Position numbers and translations under genes: made by a program
NCBI RefSeq assembly: GCF_040567655.1
Contig: NZ_JBEXAC010000001.1
Coordinates: 992,001 to 1,056,000, forward strand
Direction of reading: 5' to 3'
Origin: Chitinophaga sp. H8
GTDB taxonomy: Bacteria; Bacteroidota; Bacteroidia; Chitinophagales; Chitinophagaceae
DNA length: 64,000 nt
Notes under the pieces: model-generated
Seen by the model: the letters and a program-made list of their open reading frames with translations, nothing else
The model's database searches: none
Told to the model about the DNA's origin: nothing
Part shown: piece by piece, positions 28,239 to 37,427 of the stretch
How positions within the stretch are numbered: the stretch's first letter is position 1
Layout of the letters: the number at the start of each line of letters is the position of its first letter

Positions 28239-29144
28239 TTAAAACTGTTCCTCTATGAGCGCTTTGTTAATAGCTGCTCCTGCCATGGAGCCACCGGCCA
28301 CTGCTCCGGATACCGCCCGGAAAGGGGTGGTATTATCTCCCGCTGCATAAATACCGGGTACGGTGGTTTGTTGAAGTACATCTACCGTAATAAAGCCCAT
28401 TTCATTAAAGTCACAACCCAGTGAGGCGGGAAGCGGAGAGTGCTGTGTAAAGGGTAGCCGTGCATATAACGCTTTCAGGAAAGCGGTGCTGCCATCCTCA
28501 AATGTAATTGATTGTATATAGCCATTGTGGTGGGTAAAATGAGCCACAGGGCTGGAGATGACCCGTATCTGATGTTGTGCCAGCCTGGCTTGCTGCTCAT
28601 GGGTAAATCCCGTTGGACCATTGGTATACACCGTCAGGTCGGGTGTCCAGTTGAGGATGAGTTTGGCAAATTCAAAAGCAGTATCTCCGCTGGCCAATAT
28701 TCCGGTGGGTTGCTGTTTTACTTCATAGCCATGACAATAGGGGCAATGCAGTACGGAAATCCCCCAGCAATCAGCAAAGCCTGGTATAGGGGGCATGGTA
28801 TCACGGATACCGGTGGTAAATAACAATTTATGAGCAGTGTGTGATTGCCCGGAAGCCGTTGTGATACTAAATCCGGCTGCTTGCCGGCTGGCCCCGGTGA
28901 CGGTATCGGAGAGCAACCTGATGGTAGGGTACCGCAATACCTGTTCTTTGGCCAGGGCAGCAATGGCCGCTGGAGTGCTGCCATCCTGGGTAAGGAAGTT
29001 ATGGGAGTGAGGTGTTTGCCGGTTACAAGGCAACCCACTGTCTATTACCAATGCCTGTCTGCCTGCCCGGCCCAAGGTCATGGCTGCGGAAAGCCCGGCA
29101 TAACTGCCGCCAATAATGATTACATCCAGGATATTGTCTGACAT
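28239..29144 (-). CDS. Thioredoxin-reductase-like flavoprotein
   Basis: A 301-residue FAD/NAD(P)-dependent oxidoreductase with FAD motif IIGGSYAGLSAA, the redox-active dithiol CPYCHGYE and the C-terminal GIYAAGDNTTPFRAVSGAVA. The CPYC pair is of the kind found in thioredoxin-reductase homologues that act on small dithiols or as oxidases (ferredoxin-type or gliotoxin-type clades). No thioredoxin gene is adjacent, so the partner is unknown. Confidence 0.88.
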   Translation of the reverse strand: MSDNILDVIIIGGSYAGLSAAMTLGRAGRQALVIDSGLPCNRQTPHSHNFLTQDGSTPAAIAALAKEQVLRYPTIRLLSDTVTGASRQAAGFSITTASGQSHTAHKLLFTTGIRDTMPPIPGFADCWGISVLHCPYCHGYEVKQQPTGILASGDTAFEFAKLILNWTPDLTVYTNGPTGFTHEQQARLAQHQIRVISSPVAHFTHHNGYIQSITFEDGSTAFLKALYARLPFTQHSPLPASLGCDFNEMGFITVDVLQQTTVPGIYAAGDNTTPFRAVSGAVAGGSMAGAAINKALIEEQF

Positions 29145-29374
29145 ATGATTTATTTAATGAAGCTTAGGAATTTGTGAGGCAAAGATAGTAATAAATGCAA
29201 CAATGATGCAAATGATATGGTGAATTCATGATAAGTTAATAGTTGCCTGGCGCAGATCATGTGGGAAGAGGAACGGAAATATTTTACCGTTTGTATAAGT
29301 AATCAGAAAAAAAGCGGTCGCTTTATTACTTTACGCCCCGTTTTTAACCGTTTCTATCTAACAACCCAATCGCA

Positions 29375-31783
29375 ATGCACCTGAATATTGTTGCTAAAAG
29401 GATACCATGTTTGCTGTTGTCATTTTTCTTTCTGATAAATTATAGTGTGGGTCAGCATAAGATACAAGGTACGGTAAGAGATCAGGATCAAAACAAGGTG
29501 CCGTTTGCTACCATTGTCCTGTCAAATGCTGATAGCAGTGTGGCAGCCACTGCGCTGGCAGACAGTGCTGGGATGTTTATGATCAGCCAGCTGAAAACAT
29601 CCACTTATACGCTCACGATAGCCTCCATGGGGTATGCACCTTATAAACAGGCATTCAATCTGCATCATGATACAACTATAAATCCGCTGCTGGCTATCGT
29701 TCGCAGCCAGCTGGGCGTAGTGGAAGTAGTACAGCAAAAACCTTTGATAGAGCGAAAAACAGACCGGGTGGTGTTTAATGTAGGGCAGAGCATTTCAGCG
29801 ATAGGCAGCAATGGCCTGGAGGCAATCAGTAAAGCGCCGGGAGTAAAAGTGGCCGACAACAGCATCAGCCTGGTAGGAAAAGGGGCTGTTCAGGTAATGG
29901 TCAATGATCGTTTGCTGCAACTCTCCGGCGAAGACCTGACACGCTATCTCCAATCTCTCTCTGCCAATGATATCGGGAGCATAGAAGTAATGACCAATCC
30001 CCCGGCACGTTACGATGCGGCGGGTAATGCGGGCCTGATCAATATTGTGCTGAAGAGAAACCGGAAACAGGGATATAACGGTACCATACAGGGAGGATAT
30101 AAACAGGCGGATTATTATGGAACAGGAGAGCTGGGGGGCAACATGAATTACAACGCTGGCAACTGGTCTTTATATGGTAATTTAGGAGCTACTAAAGGCC
30201 GCTTCCTCGAAGGATTTAAAACAGATCTTTATTACCCTGCACAAACCTGGATGCAATCTGATACGGGTGATTATAAAATAAAAGAAGTACATGGTACCCT
30301 TGGAGCTGACTATCAGTTGAGTTCAAAGTCTTCTATCGGGATGGTATATATGGGGGGCACCGGCCGTTATGACGGTTCTGATCATGTACAGAATCCTATC
30401 TATAATCTCAACGGTCAACTGGATTCTACCTTGCGCACCTATGCGGTATATCAGCCGGTATGGGTCAATAATGCAGTCAACCTGCACTACCTGACCAACC
30501 TGGATAATAAGGGCAAAAAGCTATCCATGGATGCCGACTTTTTTAATTATCACCGGGAAGACCAATCCGACTTTGAAAGCAATAGTTATACCGGCAAAGG
30601 AGAGATCACTCCCTGGGGCAAAAACCTGTACTACAATACTGCTAAACAGAATATTAATATTTACACCTTCAAAGCAGATATAGAACTGCCAACTACGTTT
30701 GCAAAATTCATGCTTGGCGGAAAAATAGGGTTCATTGACAATTACAGCAATGCTTTGTATTACCGGATCCTAGAGCAAACACATGTATATGACAGTACCA
30801 GAAGCAGTGAATTTACCTACAAAGAAAATACACAGGCGCTATATGCCAGTGCCAGTAAAGAACTGGGGAAATGGACTATGCAGGCAGGCATTCGTGGAGA
30901 ATTTACCCAAACAAACGGTTATTCACATACACTGTTGCAAACTAACACTAACCAATATTTTAAAATATTCCCTTCGGTGTTTGTAAGCTATAGGCAGGAT
31001 GACAATAATACCTACGCTTTCACTTATGGCAAAAGGATCAACCGCCCCACTTTCTGGACACTGAATCCTTATAAATCCCTGTTAACCGCTTACAGTTACT
31101 TTGAAGGAGATCCTTATCTGCAACCGGAATACAACAGCAACTTTGAGCTTTCACATACTTTCAAATCATTGCTCACCACCACTGCTTTTCTAAACATTAC
31201 CAACAACGGCTTTGAAAATATCTGGATGCCCAACAGTGATACCAATGTAGTGTTTAAAAGACCTATCAACTTTTTAACCAGCTACCGCTATGGCATTAGT
31301 GAAACCATCAGTATTACACCATGGTCCTGGCTGGAAAGTATGAATATGGTTAATGTGTACTATACCAATGCCCGGTCAGCTATCCCTAATGTAAAAGAGC
31401 TATCTGACTGGGGTTGTTATATCTCTACCAACAATACCATTACTTTCAATGAGGCTAAAACTTTTACGGGTGCTGTGAATTTCTGGTGCCAGTTTCCCGA
31501 AGTAAATCATATCAGTACATCCAATACCTATTACAAGCTGGATCTGGGTATAAAGGTGCTGGCCTTGCAAAAACAACTGGCCATTGCGCTGAATGCCAAC
31601 GATCTGCTAAGGTCTAGCGCCTCCGTAATGTATACAACGGTCAATAATATCCGGCAAACATTTACCAACTTCCAGGTAAATCGTAACGTAACCTTGTCGC
31701 TCACCTACAAGTTTGGTAACAATGCACTGAAATCCAACACCCATAATACGGGTAATGAGGAGGAGCGTAGCCGGGCGCACTAG
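29375..31783 (+). CDS. TonB-dependent receptor, OMP_b-brl_3 type
   Basis: An 802-residue outer-membrane receptor: signal peptide (LLLSFFFLINYSVGQ), carboxypeptidase-regulatory-like domain (IQGTVRDQDQNKVPFATIVL), plug-like domain (VVFNVGQSISAIGSNGLEAI, MTNPPARYDAAGNAGLINIV), then a 14- or 16-strand barrel with the TYGKRINRPTFWTLNP box. No STN domain and no sigma pair, unlike the SusC genes here. Substrate unknown. It ends 80 nt before the arsR gene, but a relation is not evident. Confidence 0.9.
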   Translation: MHLNIVAKRIPCLLLSFFFLINYSVGQHKIQGTVRDQDQNKVPFATIVLSNADSSVAATALADSAGMFMISQLKTSTYTLTIASMGYAPYKQAFNLHHDTTINPLLAIVRSQLGVVEVVQQKPLIERKTDRVVFNVGQSISAIGSNGLEAISKAPGVKVADNSISLVGKGAVQVMVNDRLLQLSGEDLTRYLQSLSANDIGSIEVMTNPPARYDAAGNAGLINIVLKRNRKQGYNGTIQGGYKQADYYGTGELGGNMNYNAGNWSLYGNLGATKGRFLEGFKTDLYYPAQTWMQSDTGDYKIKEVHGTLGADYQLSSKSSIGMVYMGGTGRYDGSDHVQNPIYNLNGQLDSTLRTYAVYQPVWVNNAVNLHYLTNLDNKGKKLSMDADFFNYHREDQSDFESNSYTGKGEITPWGKNLYYNTAKQNINIYTFKADIELPTTFAKFMLGGKIGFIDNYSNALYYRILEQTHVYDSTRSSEFTYKENTQALYASASKELGKWTMQAGIRGEFTQTNGYSHTLLQTNTNQYFKIFPSVFVSYRQDDNNTYAFTYGKRINRPTFWTLNPYKSLLTAYSYFEGDPYLQPEYNSNFELSHTFKSLLTTTAFLNITNNGFENIWMPNSDTNVVFKRPINFLTSYRYGISETISITPWSWLESMNMVNVYYTNARSAIPNVKELSDWGCYISTNNTITFNEAKTFTGAVNFWCQFPEVNHISTSNTYYKLDLGIKVLALQKQLAIALNANDLLRSSASVMYTTVNNIRQTFTNFQVNRNVTLSLTYKFGNNALKSNTHNTGNEEERSRAH

Positions 31784-31829
31784 CCTGCTATGTCTGCTAT
31801 GTAAAAAAAATTGGTCAGATAAACTTTCT

Positions 31830-31845
31830 ATCGTAATATTGCGAT
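31830..31845 (+). promoter_or_regulatory. ArsR-type operator upstream of arsR
   Basis: ATCGTAATATTGCGAT is a 16-bp palindrome with one mismatch. A -7 box TAATATTG (31834-31841) lies inside it, 20 nt after a TTG, so binding would block transcription. A near-identical site precedes arsM at 32211. Confidence 0.7.
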
Positions 31846-31863
31846 GTAATAAAAGCATGGATA

Positions 31864-32193
31864 ATGGGAGCAACAAAAGCCGCCCTGTTTACCAGGGAGC
31901 AAAATGAAATAGCAGCTATGGCCAAAGCATTGGCACATCCTGCGCGGATTGCCATCCTGCAATACCTGGTTAAAAAGAATGCCTGCGTATGTGGCGACCT
32001 GGTAGAGGAGCTGGGACTGGCACAGGCCACCACTTCACAGCATCTGAAAGAATTGAAGAGCATGGGTATTATACAGGGCACTGTTGAAGGAGCCAGTGTT
32101 TGTTATTGTATAGCTCCCAAAGTATGGAAACAGTACAAAGAACTGTTTAACAGCTTCTTTAAAGAGGTGACGCTGGAAAATAAGTGTTGCTAG
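31864..32193 (+). CDS. arsR: ArsR/SmtB family metalloregulator
   Basis: A 109-residue winged-helix repressor: LAHPARIAILQYL, sensor-type motif NACVCGDLVEELGLAQ, recognition helix ATTSQHLKELKSMGII and a C-terminal CC pair. The CVCGDL cysteines match the As(III) site of ArsR proteins. It begins a three-gene arsenic operon and probably represses itself and arsM through the two operators. Confidence 0.9.
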   Translation: MGATKAALFTREQNEIAAMAKALAHPARIAILQYLVKKNACVCGDLVEELGLAQATTSQHLKELKSMGIIQGTVEGASVCYCIAPKVWKQYKELFNSFFKEVTLENKCC

Positions 32194-32210
32194 TTTTTTT
32201 AGTTTGATTA

Positions 32211-32226
32211 ATCGCAATATTGCAAT
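32211..32226 (+). promoter_or_regulatory. ArsR-type operator upstream of arsM
   Basis: ATCGCAATATTGCAAT, palindromic with one mismatch and differing at two positions from the site at 31830. It sits just after TTTG at 32203-32206. Suggests a second ArsR-controlled promoter inside the operon. Confidence 0.65.
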
Positions 32227-32247
32227 AATACAATAATAGTAAAACGT

Positions 32248-33081
32248 ATGTCTACCGATGAACAAAAGAAGGCTATCGTGATGCAGAAGTATAGTGAAAT
32301 AGCCTTGCAGGATAGGGCCATGAACCAGGCCTCCTGCTGTGGCGCGGGTGGTTGCTCTACAGAAGTGTATAATATCATGAGCGATGATTATACCCAGATG
32401 GAAGGGTATAATGCAGCTGCCGACCTTGGGCTTGGTTGTGGTCTGCCAACTGAATTTGCAAAAATTAAAAAGGGAGATACTGTCATTGACTTGGGCTCCG
32501 GTGCCGGTAACGACTGTTTTATTGCCCGTCATCAAACCGGGGAAACAGGAAAGGTAATTGGTATTGATTTCACACCGGCGATGATTGCACAGGCACGTGC
32601 CAACGCGGAGAAACTACAATTCCACAACGTGGAATTCCGCCAGGGTGATATTGAAAATATGCCGGTAAGCGCTAACATGGCGGATGTTGTAGTCAGTAAT
32701 TGTGTGCTGAACCTGGTGCCCAATAAAGATGGTGTACTAAAGGATATTTTCCGGGTGCTTAAACCTGGTGGGCACTTCAGTATATCCGATATTGTGCTGG
32801 AAGGAACATTACCTCCGGCTATACAGCAGGCGGCAGAAATGTATGCAGGCTGTGTGAGTGGTGCTATATTGAAAGCGGAATACTTATCGCTGATAGAAAA
32901 AAATGGTTTTGAAAATATCTCCATTCAAAAGGAAAAGATCATTACCATTCCGGATGATATCCTGCAACAATATTTAAGTGCAGATGAAATAGCCGGTTTC
33001 CGTACTTCAGGTACTGGTATTTTCAGCATTACGGTATTTGCACAAAAACCTACAGCCTGCTGTCCTCCGGGCTGTTGCTGA
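32248..33081 (+). CDS. arsM: Arsenite S-adenosylmethionine methyltransferase
   Basis: A 277-residue class I methyltransferase that converts As(III) to methylated arsenicals. SAM motif DLGSGAGNDC (81-90). The three conserved cysteines of ArsM are present: Cys64 (LGLGCGLP), Cys152 (SNCVLNLVP) and Cys202 (YAGCVSGAI). A Cys-rich CC at 30-31 and a C-terminal CCPPGCC tail may hold arsenic. It follows arsR after 54 nt containing an operator. Confidence 0.93.
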   Translation: MSTDEQKKAIVMQKYSEIALQDRAMNQASCCGAGGCSTEVYNIMSDDYTQMEGYNAAADLGLGCGLPTEFAKIKKGDTVIDLGSGAGNDCFIARHQTGETGKVIGIDFTPAMIAQARANAEKLQFHNVEFRQGDIENMPVSANMADVVVSNCVLNLVPNKDGVLKDIFRVLKPGGHFSISDIVLEGTLPPAIQQAAEMYAGCVSGAILKAEYLSLIEKNGFENISIQKEKIITIPDDILQQYLSADEIAGFRTSGTGIFSITVFAQKPTACCPPGCC

Positions 33082-33120
33082 TTGGGGGACCTCAGTAATT
33101 ATCATCAAATCTCCTGAAGC

Positions 33121-33534
33121 GTGAAACGTATATTAGTATTATGTACCGGCAACAGTTGCCGCAGCCAGATGGCGGAAGGATATCTGCAACATTTTGCCGG
33201 CACTAAGGCAAAGGTATATAGCGCGGGGGTGGAAACGCATGGTGTAAATCCTAAGGCCATCGCCGTGATGGCGGAAGATGGGATAGATATCTCGCAGCAT
33301 ACTTCTAACCATATTGACGGATACCGGGAGGTAGACTTTGATTTTGTAATTACCGTATGTGATCATGCAAAAGAAAGGTGCCCCTTCTTTCCGGCCGCAG
33401 CGAAAAGATTCCATGAAAACTTCCCCGATCCGGCCAAAGCTACCGGTACGCCGGACGAGATCATGGATGTTTTCCGGGAGGTAAGACAACAGATCAAAGA
33501 TTATAGCCGCACATTTGTAAAGGATAATTTATAA
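33121..33534 (+). CDS. arsC: Thioredoxin-coupled arsenate reductase
   Basis: A 137-residue enzyme of the low-molecular-weight phosphatase fold. P-loop Cys8-X5-Arg14 (LCTGNSCRS), resolving cysteines Cys80 and Cys87 (VCDHAKERCPFF) with the same spacing as the Staphylococcus pI258 type, and the acid in NFPDPAKATG. Start codon is GTG. It reduces As(V) to As(III), the substrate of ArsM upstream. Confidence 0.92.
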   Translation: MKRILVLCTGNSCRSQMAEGYLQHFAGTKAKVYSAGVETHGVNPKAIAVMAEDGIDISQHTSNHIDGYREVDFDFVITVCDHAKERCPFFPAAAKRFHENFPDPAKATGTPDEIMDVFREVRQQIKDYSRTFVKDNL

Positions 33535-33564
33535 CAAAGGAGAGTGCTAGCCCTCCTTTGTTAT
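33531..33564. terminator. Hairpin after arsC
   Basis: Perfect 12-bp stem, 33531-33542 with 33553-33564, overlapping the arsC stop and followed by TTATAA. Lies between convergent genes; the U-run is weak. Confidence 0.6.
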
Positions 33565-33622
33565 TTATAAGTACTCGGATAGCAGGAGTAGCTGTTGTCA
33601 GACCGGCAATTCATGCATCATA

Positions 33623-34693
33623 TTACCCCTTTTTTGCCAGTGCTTCCATATCTGCAATAAGTTGTTCAAATATTGCTTTCGCAGTTTTATCTGTGGCGAT
33701 TGCTGCCCGTTGTCCTGCCCATAAGGAGAGTAACTCACTTTTATTAGCGGCAGCAGCATGTTTTCGTAAGGTGGTCGTCAGCATATTTTGTACGGGGTAG
33801 GGTGGAATCTTTATACCGGCCGCCGCTACCGTTTGCATGAAATCATTGGAGATGCCCCTGGCCCAGCGTCCTGTAAAAACATTGGTGAGTTGTGTGGCGG
33901 TATCCCGGCTGCGTTGTACCGCATCTTTATAGGGCTGTGCTGCTTTGCTTTCTGCACATCGCAGAAAGATACTACCTGGCTGAAATCCCTGTGCACCCAA
34001 TATATGCGCTGCCATTATACTACGTGCATCTGCGATGGCACCGGCGGCAATAACAGGTACGGATACGTGGTCTGTTATCTCCGGAATAAGTGCCATACTG
34101 CCTACCTGTGGCAAGGGGCTTCCTGGCAAAAAGCTACCCCGGTGCCCACCAGCTTCAATACCCTGGGCTACAATGGCGTTGATACCTTTTTGCTCCAGTA
34201 TCAGTGCTTCTTCTACACAGGTAGCGGTACCAATAAGATATACCCCGGCGTCTTTTAATAGCCGGATACTTGCATCATCCGGGATGCCGAAAGTGAAGCT
34301 GACAATATTAACATGTTGCTCAAGTAATAAGGATAGCTGGTCGTGATAAGTGTAAAAGGGCGCTTCTTCGCTAATCAGTGCTTCATCATTGATCCCATAT
34401 TTACCTGCTATTGCTGTTAGCAATGTTTTCATCGTATTGATCTCCGCAGCAGTACTGGCGGGCAACGTGTGCATAAAGAGGTTCACTGCAAATGGCTGTT
34501 GGGTAAGCCGGCGGGTAGCGCTTATCAGTTGGCTGCTTTCTTCCTTGCTGAGTCCGCCTATCGGTAATGATCCAAGACCTCCTGCATTGGATACTCCGGC
34601 TACCATAGCCGGGGTAGTGACACCCAGCATAGGTGCCTGGATCACGGGGTATTGTACTTTTAGCTGGTCTTTCAGTATACTGCTCCAATTCAT
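33623..34693 (-). CDS. Nitronate monooxygenase
   Basis: A 356-residue FMN-dependent TIM-barrel enzyme of the 2-nitropropane dioxygenase family that oxidises alkyl nitronates such as propionate-3-nitronate. Motifs: IQAPMLGVTTPAMVAGVSNAGGLGSLP, AQGIEAGGHRGSFLPG with the FMN/active-site histidine, PVIAAGAIADARS and GAQGFQPGSIFL. Full length, single gene. Confidence 0.92.
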   Translation of the reverse strand: MNWSSILKDQLKVQYPVIQAPMLGVTTPAMVAGVSNAGGLGSLPIGGLSKEESSQLISATRRLTQQPFAVNLFMHTLPASTAAEINTMKTLLTAIAGKYGINDEALISEEAPFYTYHDQLSLLLEQHVNIVSFTFGIPDDASIRLLKDAGVYLIGTATCVEEALILEQKGINAIVAQGIEAGGHRGSFLPGSPLPQVGSMALIPEITDHVSVPVIAAGAIADARSIMAAHILGAQGFQPGSIFLRCAESKAAQPYKDAVQRSRDTATQLTNVFTGRWARGISNDFMQTVAAAGIKIPPYPVQNMLTTTLRKHAAAANKSELLSLWAGQRAAIATDKTAKAIFEQLIADMEALAKKG

Positions 34694-34745
34694 GGTACAA
34701 ATGTTTTGATGGGTGCTGTAAAATTACAGCATTCCACCTGTTTAA

Positions 34746-35288
34746 TCAGCTGTTCAGTGAGGCAATATTATGGCTGATCTGCCTGATGCGGGAGGCCCAT
34801 ACTTTATATAACAGGAATACCTGCACGGGGAGCAAACCCAGTAAAGCAAGGAGCCAGTATTTGTGTGGGGTCCATTGTACCGTGATGAGGAAGAACAACA
34901 AAAATGCGCCTATGCTAACCACCCTGGAAAGGATGGAGATGCGTGCATAGTTCTTCAGACCAGACAGGTATTGTTGCAGGGACTGGCTTAAGTTGATACC
35001 GGATATTTTATTCCGGTGCACCATATATCCCACTACACTGTGCAGCAGCATGAATCCAATAGCGGCTACCAGCAATACATTGGCATAAAATGGTTTTTTA
35101 TCACCGTCAAAAAAGTCGTAATACACCAGCAGGAAAGCGCCCCAGCCAATAGTTTCAATGATCAGCTGACGTCTGATTCCTTTTAAAACAGGGTGACGGT
35201 TTTCCTGTATCATTTTGCCCAGTGCTTCCGGGGTAGTGCTCGCTGTATGAATACCTTTCCAGGTAGATTTGAAATTATCTTCGTTCAT
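34746..35288 (-). CDS. Membrane protein partnered with ECF sigma
   Basis: A 180-residue protein. The first 55 residues are soluble, then four hydrophobic helices (IIETIGWGAFLLVYY, NVLLVAAIGFMLLHSVVGYM, SRVVSIGAFLLFFLIT, WLLALLGLLPVQVFLLYKVW). No zinc anti-sigma motif (HxxxCxxC) is seen. It overlaps the sigma gene by 14 nt, so it is translationally coupled and is probably the anti-sigma, with the soluble N-terminus as sigma-binding part. Family unnamed to me. Confidence 0.78.
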   Translation of the reverse strand: MNEDNFKSTWKGIHTASTTPEALGKMIQENRHPVLKGIRRQLIIETIGWGAFLLVYYDFFDGDKKPFYANVLLVAAIGFMLLHSVVGYMVHRNKISGINLSQSLQQYLSGLKNYARISILSRVVSIGAFLLFFLITVQWTPHKYWLLALLGLLPVQVFLLYKVWASRIRQISHNIASLNS

Positions 35289-35769
35289 GTGTTGGGAGAT
35301 TTAAGATGGTTTTAATTTTAGTTTTGATCCTGTTCAGTTTAACGCCGATGTAGTTTTCATTGATGCCGGAGATCTCTGCCATTTCCTGGTAACTGAGGTC
35401 TTCCAGGTACAAGGTAATCAGGGCCTTTTCTCCATCATCCAGCTGCTGGAGGGCATTAAAAAACTGTTCCTGCTGGAGGTGGAGGCTATCTCCGGAAGTA
35501 TCTGGAATATCTTCCGGCAAACTGGCCCCGTAAATGATGGGAGGCTTCCGTTTCCGAAAAGCAGCCATGGCAGTGTTTAAGGCAATGCGGTACATCCAGG
35601 AGGTTATCTTGGATGCCCCTTTGAAACCAGGGTAGGACTTCCACAGTTGAAAGATGATTTCCTGGAACAGATCCTCCCGGTCTTCTTGCTGATCCCTGTA
35701 CAGCCGGCAGATTTTATGCAGGATGGCCTGGTGCTGATGAAGGAGCTGTAAAAAATCCTGTTCACTCAT
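35275..35769 (-). CDS. ECF sigma factor
   Basis: A 164-residue ECF sigma-70: region 2 in LLHQHQAILHKICRLYRDQQEDREDLFQEI and FQLWKSYPGFKGASKITSWMYRIA, region 4 in LQQLDDGEKALITLYLEDL and YQEMAEISGINENYIGVKLNR. ATG 35769 (MSEQDFLQLL) is preferred; an upstream extension of 56 codons is not sigma-like. Overlaps the start of its membrane partner gene. Confidence 0.88.
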   Translation of the reverse strand: MSEQDFLQLLHQHQAILHKICRLYRDQQEDREDLFQEIIFQLWKSYPGFKGASKITSWMYRIALNTAMAAFRKRKPPIIYGASLPEDIPDTSGDSLHLQQEQFFNALQQLDDGEKALITLYLEDLSYQEMAEISGINENYIGVKLNRIKTKIKTILNLPTHERR

Positions 35770-36073
35770 GTCCTGCTGTTTTATGGAAAGTAACAAGGAT
35801 ACCACGCTGTACGATGGTAAATGTGATAATGCAAATATTATACATAGGCAGTTATGTTTTGCTTTATTAGTTGCATAAAAAGGTAAAAACTTACAACCAT
35901 AGCAAAAAAACGGGTAGGATGGGGGGAAATAAGCCAAGGCTTATGCCGGACAGTGGGGCAACAAGGGACGTGGAAAAGAGGGGAGATAATCCCGATATAC
36001 TTTGATAGAAATATACTGGTTACAGGCTGACGGCTTTTGCTGCCAGCGGGTGATAATGGTCCGTTAATACCGC
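35770..36073. other. Intergenic region upstream of ECF sigma gene
   Basis: 304 bases between the aarF-like stop and the sigma start, both genes on the minus strand. It must hold the sigma promoter on the minus strand. I see no strong TAnnTTTG match, operator or terminator. Confidence 0.4.
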
Positions 36074-37414
36074 TTAGTATACGGTAGCAGGTGTTTGTTC
36101 GGCCATCAGATCAGCTATGCGGTGCGGACCGGTAATAATATCCGCTTTGAGATCGCTTAAAATTGAATACAGCCCAAAATAGGTCCTGTTGATGTATAAA
36201 GAATGGCGGGAGCCGCGGGCTACCTTTGATTCTTTTATTTCTTTCAACCCATAGAGATAATCCATATAATCGTAGATTTCCCGGAAATAGGCTTCATTAC
36301 CAAAATCAAAACGTTCCTGGGTAAAAGGCAGGGTAAGCAGGTCGATCATCTGCTGAAAAAGACCGGAAAAGAAAGTGATCTCTTTTTCTGTATCAGTGGG
36401 ATGGATCATTTCCAGGTTGGTATAAATCTCCCGGCGTTGCACTTCGTCTTTTAGTATTTCCTTGTCTACCAGTTTAAAGTAATTCACATAGAAGTGTTCC
36501 GGGATCTCTTTCACACAGCCAAAGTCAAAAATACCTACGGTACCATCTTCCCGCATCAGGAAATTACCGGGATGCGGATCGGCATGTACTTTTCTGAGCT
36601 GGTGTACCTGGAACTGGTAAAAGTCCCAGAGGGCCTGACCTATTTTGTTACGCGCTTCCTGGGAAGGGTTTTGCAATAAAAATTCTTTCAGATGCTGTCC
36701 CTCCAGCCAGTCCATCGTAATGATACGGTCACTGGATAGGGCAGGGTAATAGCCGGGAAACACCAGGTTGGGAATATGAGCACACTGCCCGGACAGTTCC
36801 ACGGAACGTTGCAGCTCCAGTTTGTAATCTGTTTCTTCCAGCAGTTTACTTTCTATCTCGTCAAAGTATTTGTCCATATCTACTTCATTCATACCTACGA
36901 TGCGGATGGCAAAAGGTTTTACAAGACGGAGATCAGACTTCACACTATTGGCTACCCCGGGGTATTGTATTTTTACGGCCAGTGGGTTGCCCCATTTCCA
37001 GGCTTTGTGTACCTGGCCAATAGAGGCAGCATTGGCGGCTTTGAGTTCAAATTTATCATACAGCTGGGTAGGTGATTGCCCCAGTGTTTTCATGAAGGTA
37101 TTTATTACCAGTGGGCCGGATAAGGGAGGGGCACTGTATTGCGACATGGCGAATTTATCAGAGTAAGCTTTGGGAAGCATACCTTTATCCATGCTCAGCA
37201 TCTGCGCTACTTTTAAGGCACTGCCTTTCAGGCTGCTCAGGGTGTCGTATATATCGGCGGCATTGTCCTCATGTAATGCATCCTTGTTGATGGAGGGATC
37301 CATGAGTTTGCGCGTATAATGTTTGATATAATTGGTTCCTACTTTCAGTCCGGTTGTAACAAAGCGTCCCGCCCTCTCTACCTTGGTGGTAGGAATGTTC
37401 GATTGTTCCTTCAT
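36074..37414 (-). CDS. AarF/ABC1/UbiB-family atypical kinase
   Basis: A 446-residue protein of the UbiB family. Family motifs are visible: KxGQ-like LKGSALKVAQMLSMDKGMLP, the A-rich nucleotide loop AANAASIGQVHKAW, the catalytic HADPHPGNFL and the metal-binding FDFGCVKEIP. UbiB-type proteins support quinone or isoprenoid-lipid pathways through ATPase activity. It lies 13 nt after a TetR-like gene in one operon, so the regulator probably controls it. Confidence 0.9.
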   Translation of the reverse strand: MKEQSNIPTTKVERAGRFVTTGLKVGTNYIKHYTRKLMDPSINKDALHEDNAADIYDTLSSLKGSALKVAQMLSMDKGMLPKAYSDKFAMSQYSAPPLSGPLVINTFMKTLGQSPTQLYDKFELKAANAASIGQVHKAWKWGNPLAVKIQYPGVANSVKSDLRLVKPFAIRIVGMNEVDMDKYFDEIESKLLEETDYKLELQRSVELSGQCAHIPNLVFPGYYPALSSDRIITMDWLEGQHLKEFLLQNPSQEARNKIGQALWDFYQFQVHQLRKVHADPHPGNFLMREDGTVGIFDFGCVKEIPEHFYVNYFKLVDKEILKDEVQRREIYTNLEMIHPTDTEKEITFFSGLFQQMIDLLTLPFTQERFDFGNEAYFREIYDYMDYLYGLKEIKESKVARGSRHSLYINRTYFGLYSILSDLKADIITGPHRIADLMAEQTPATVY

Positions 37415-37427
37415 GTCGGTATCCTCC

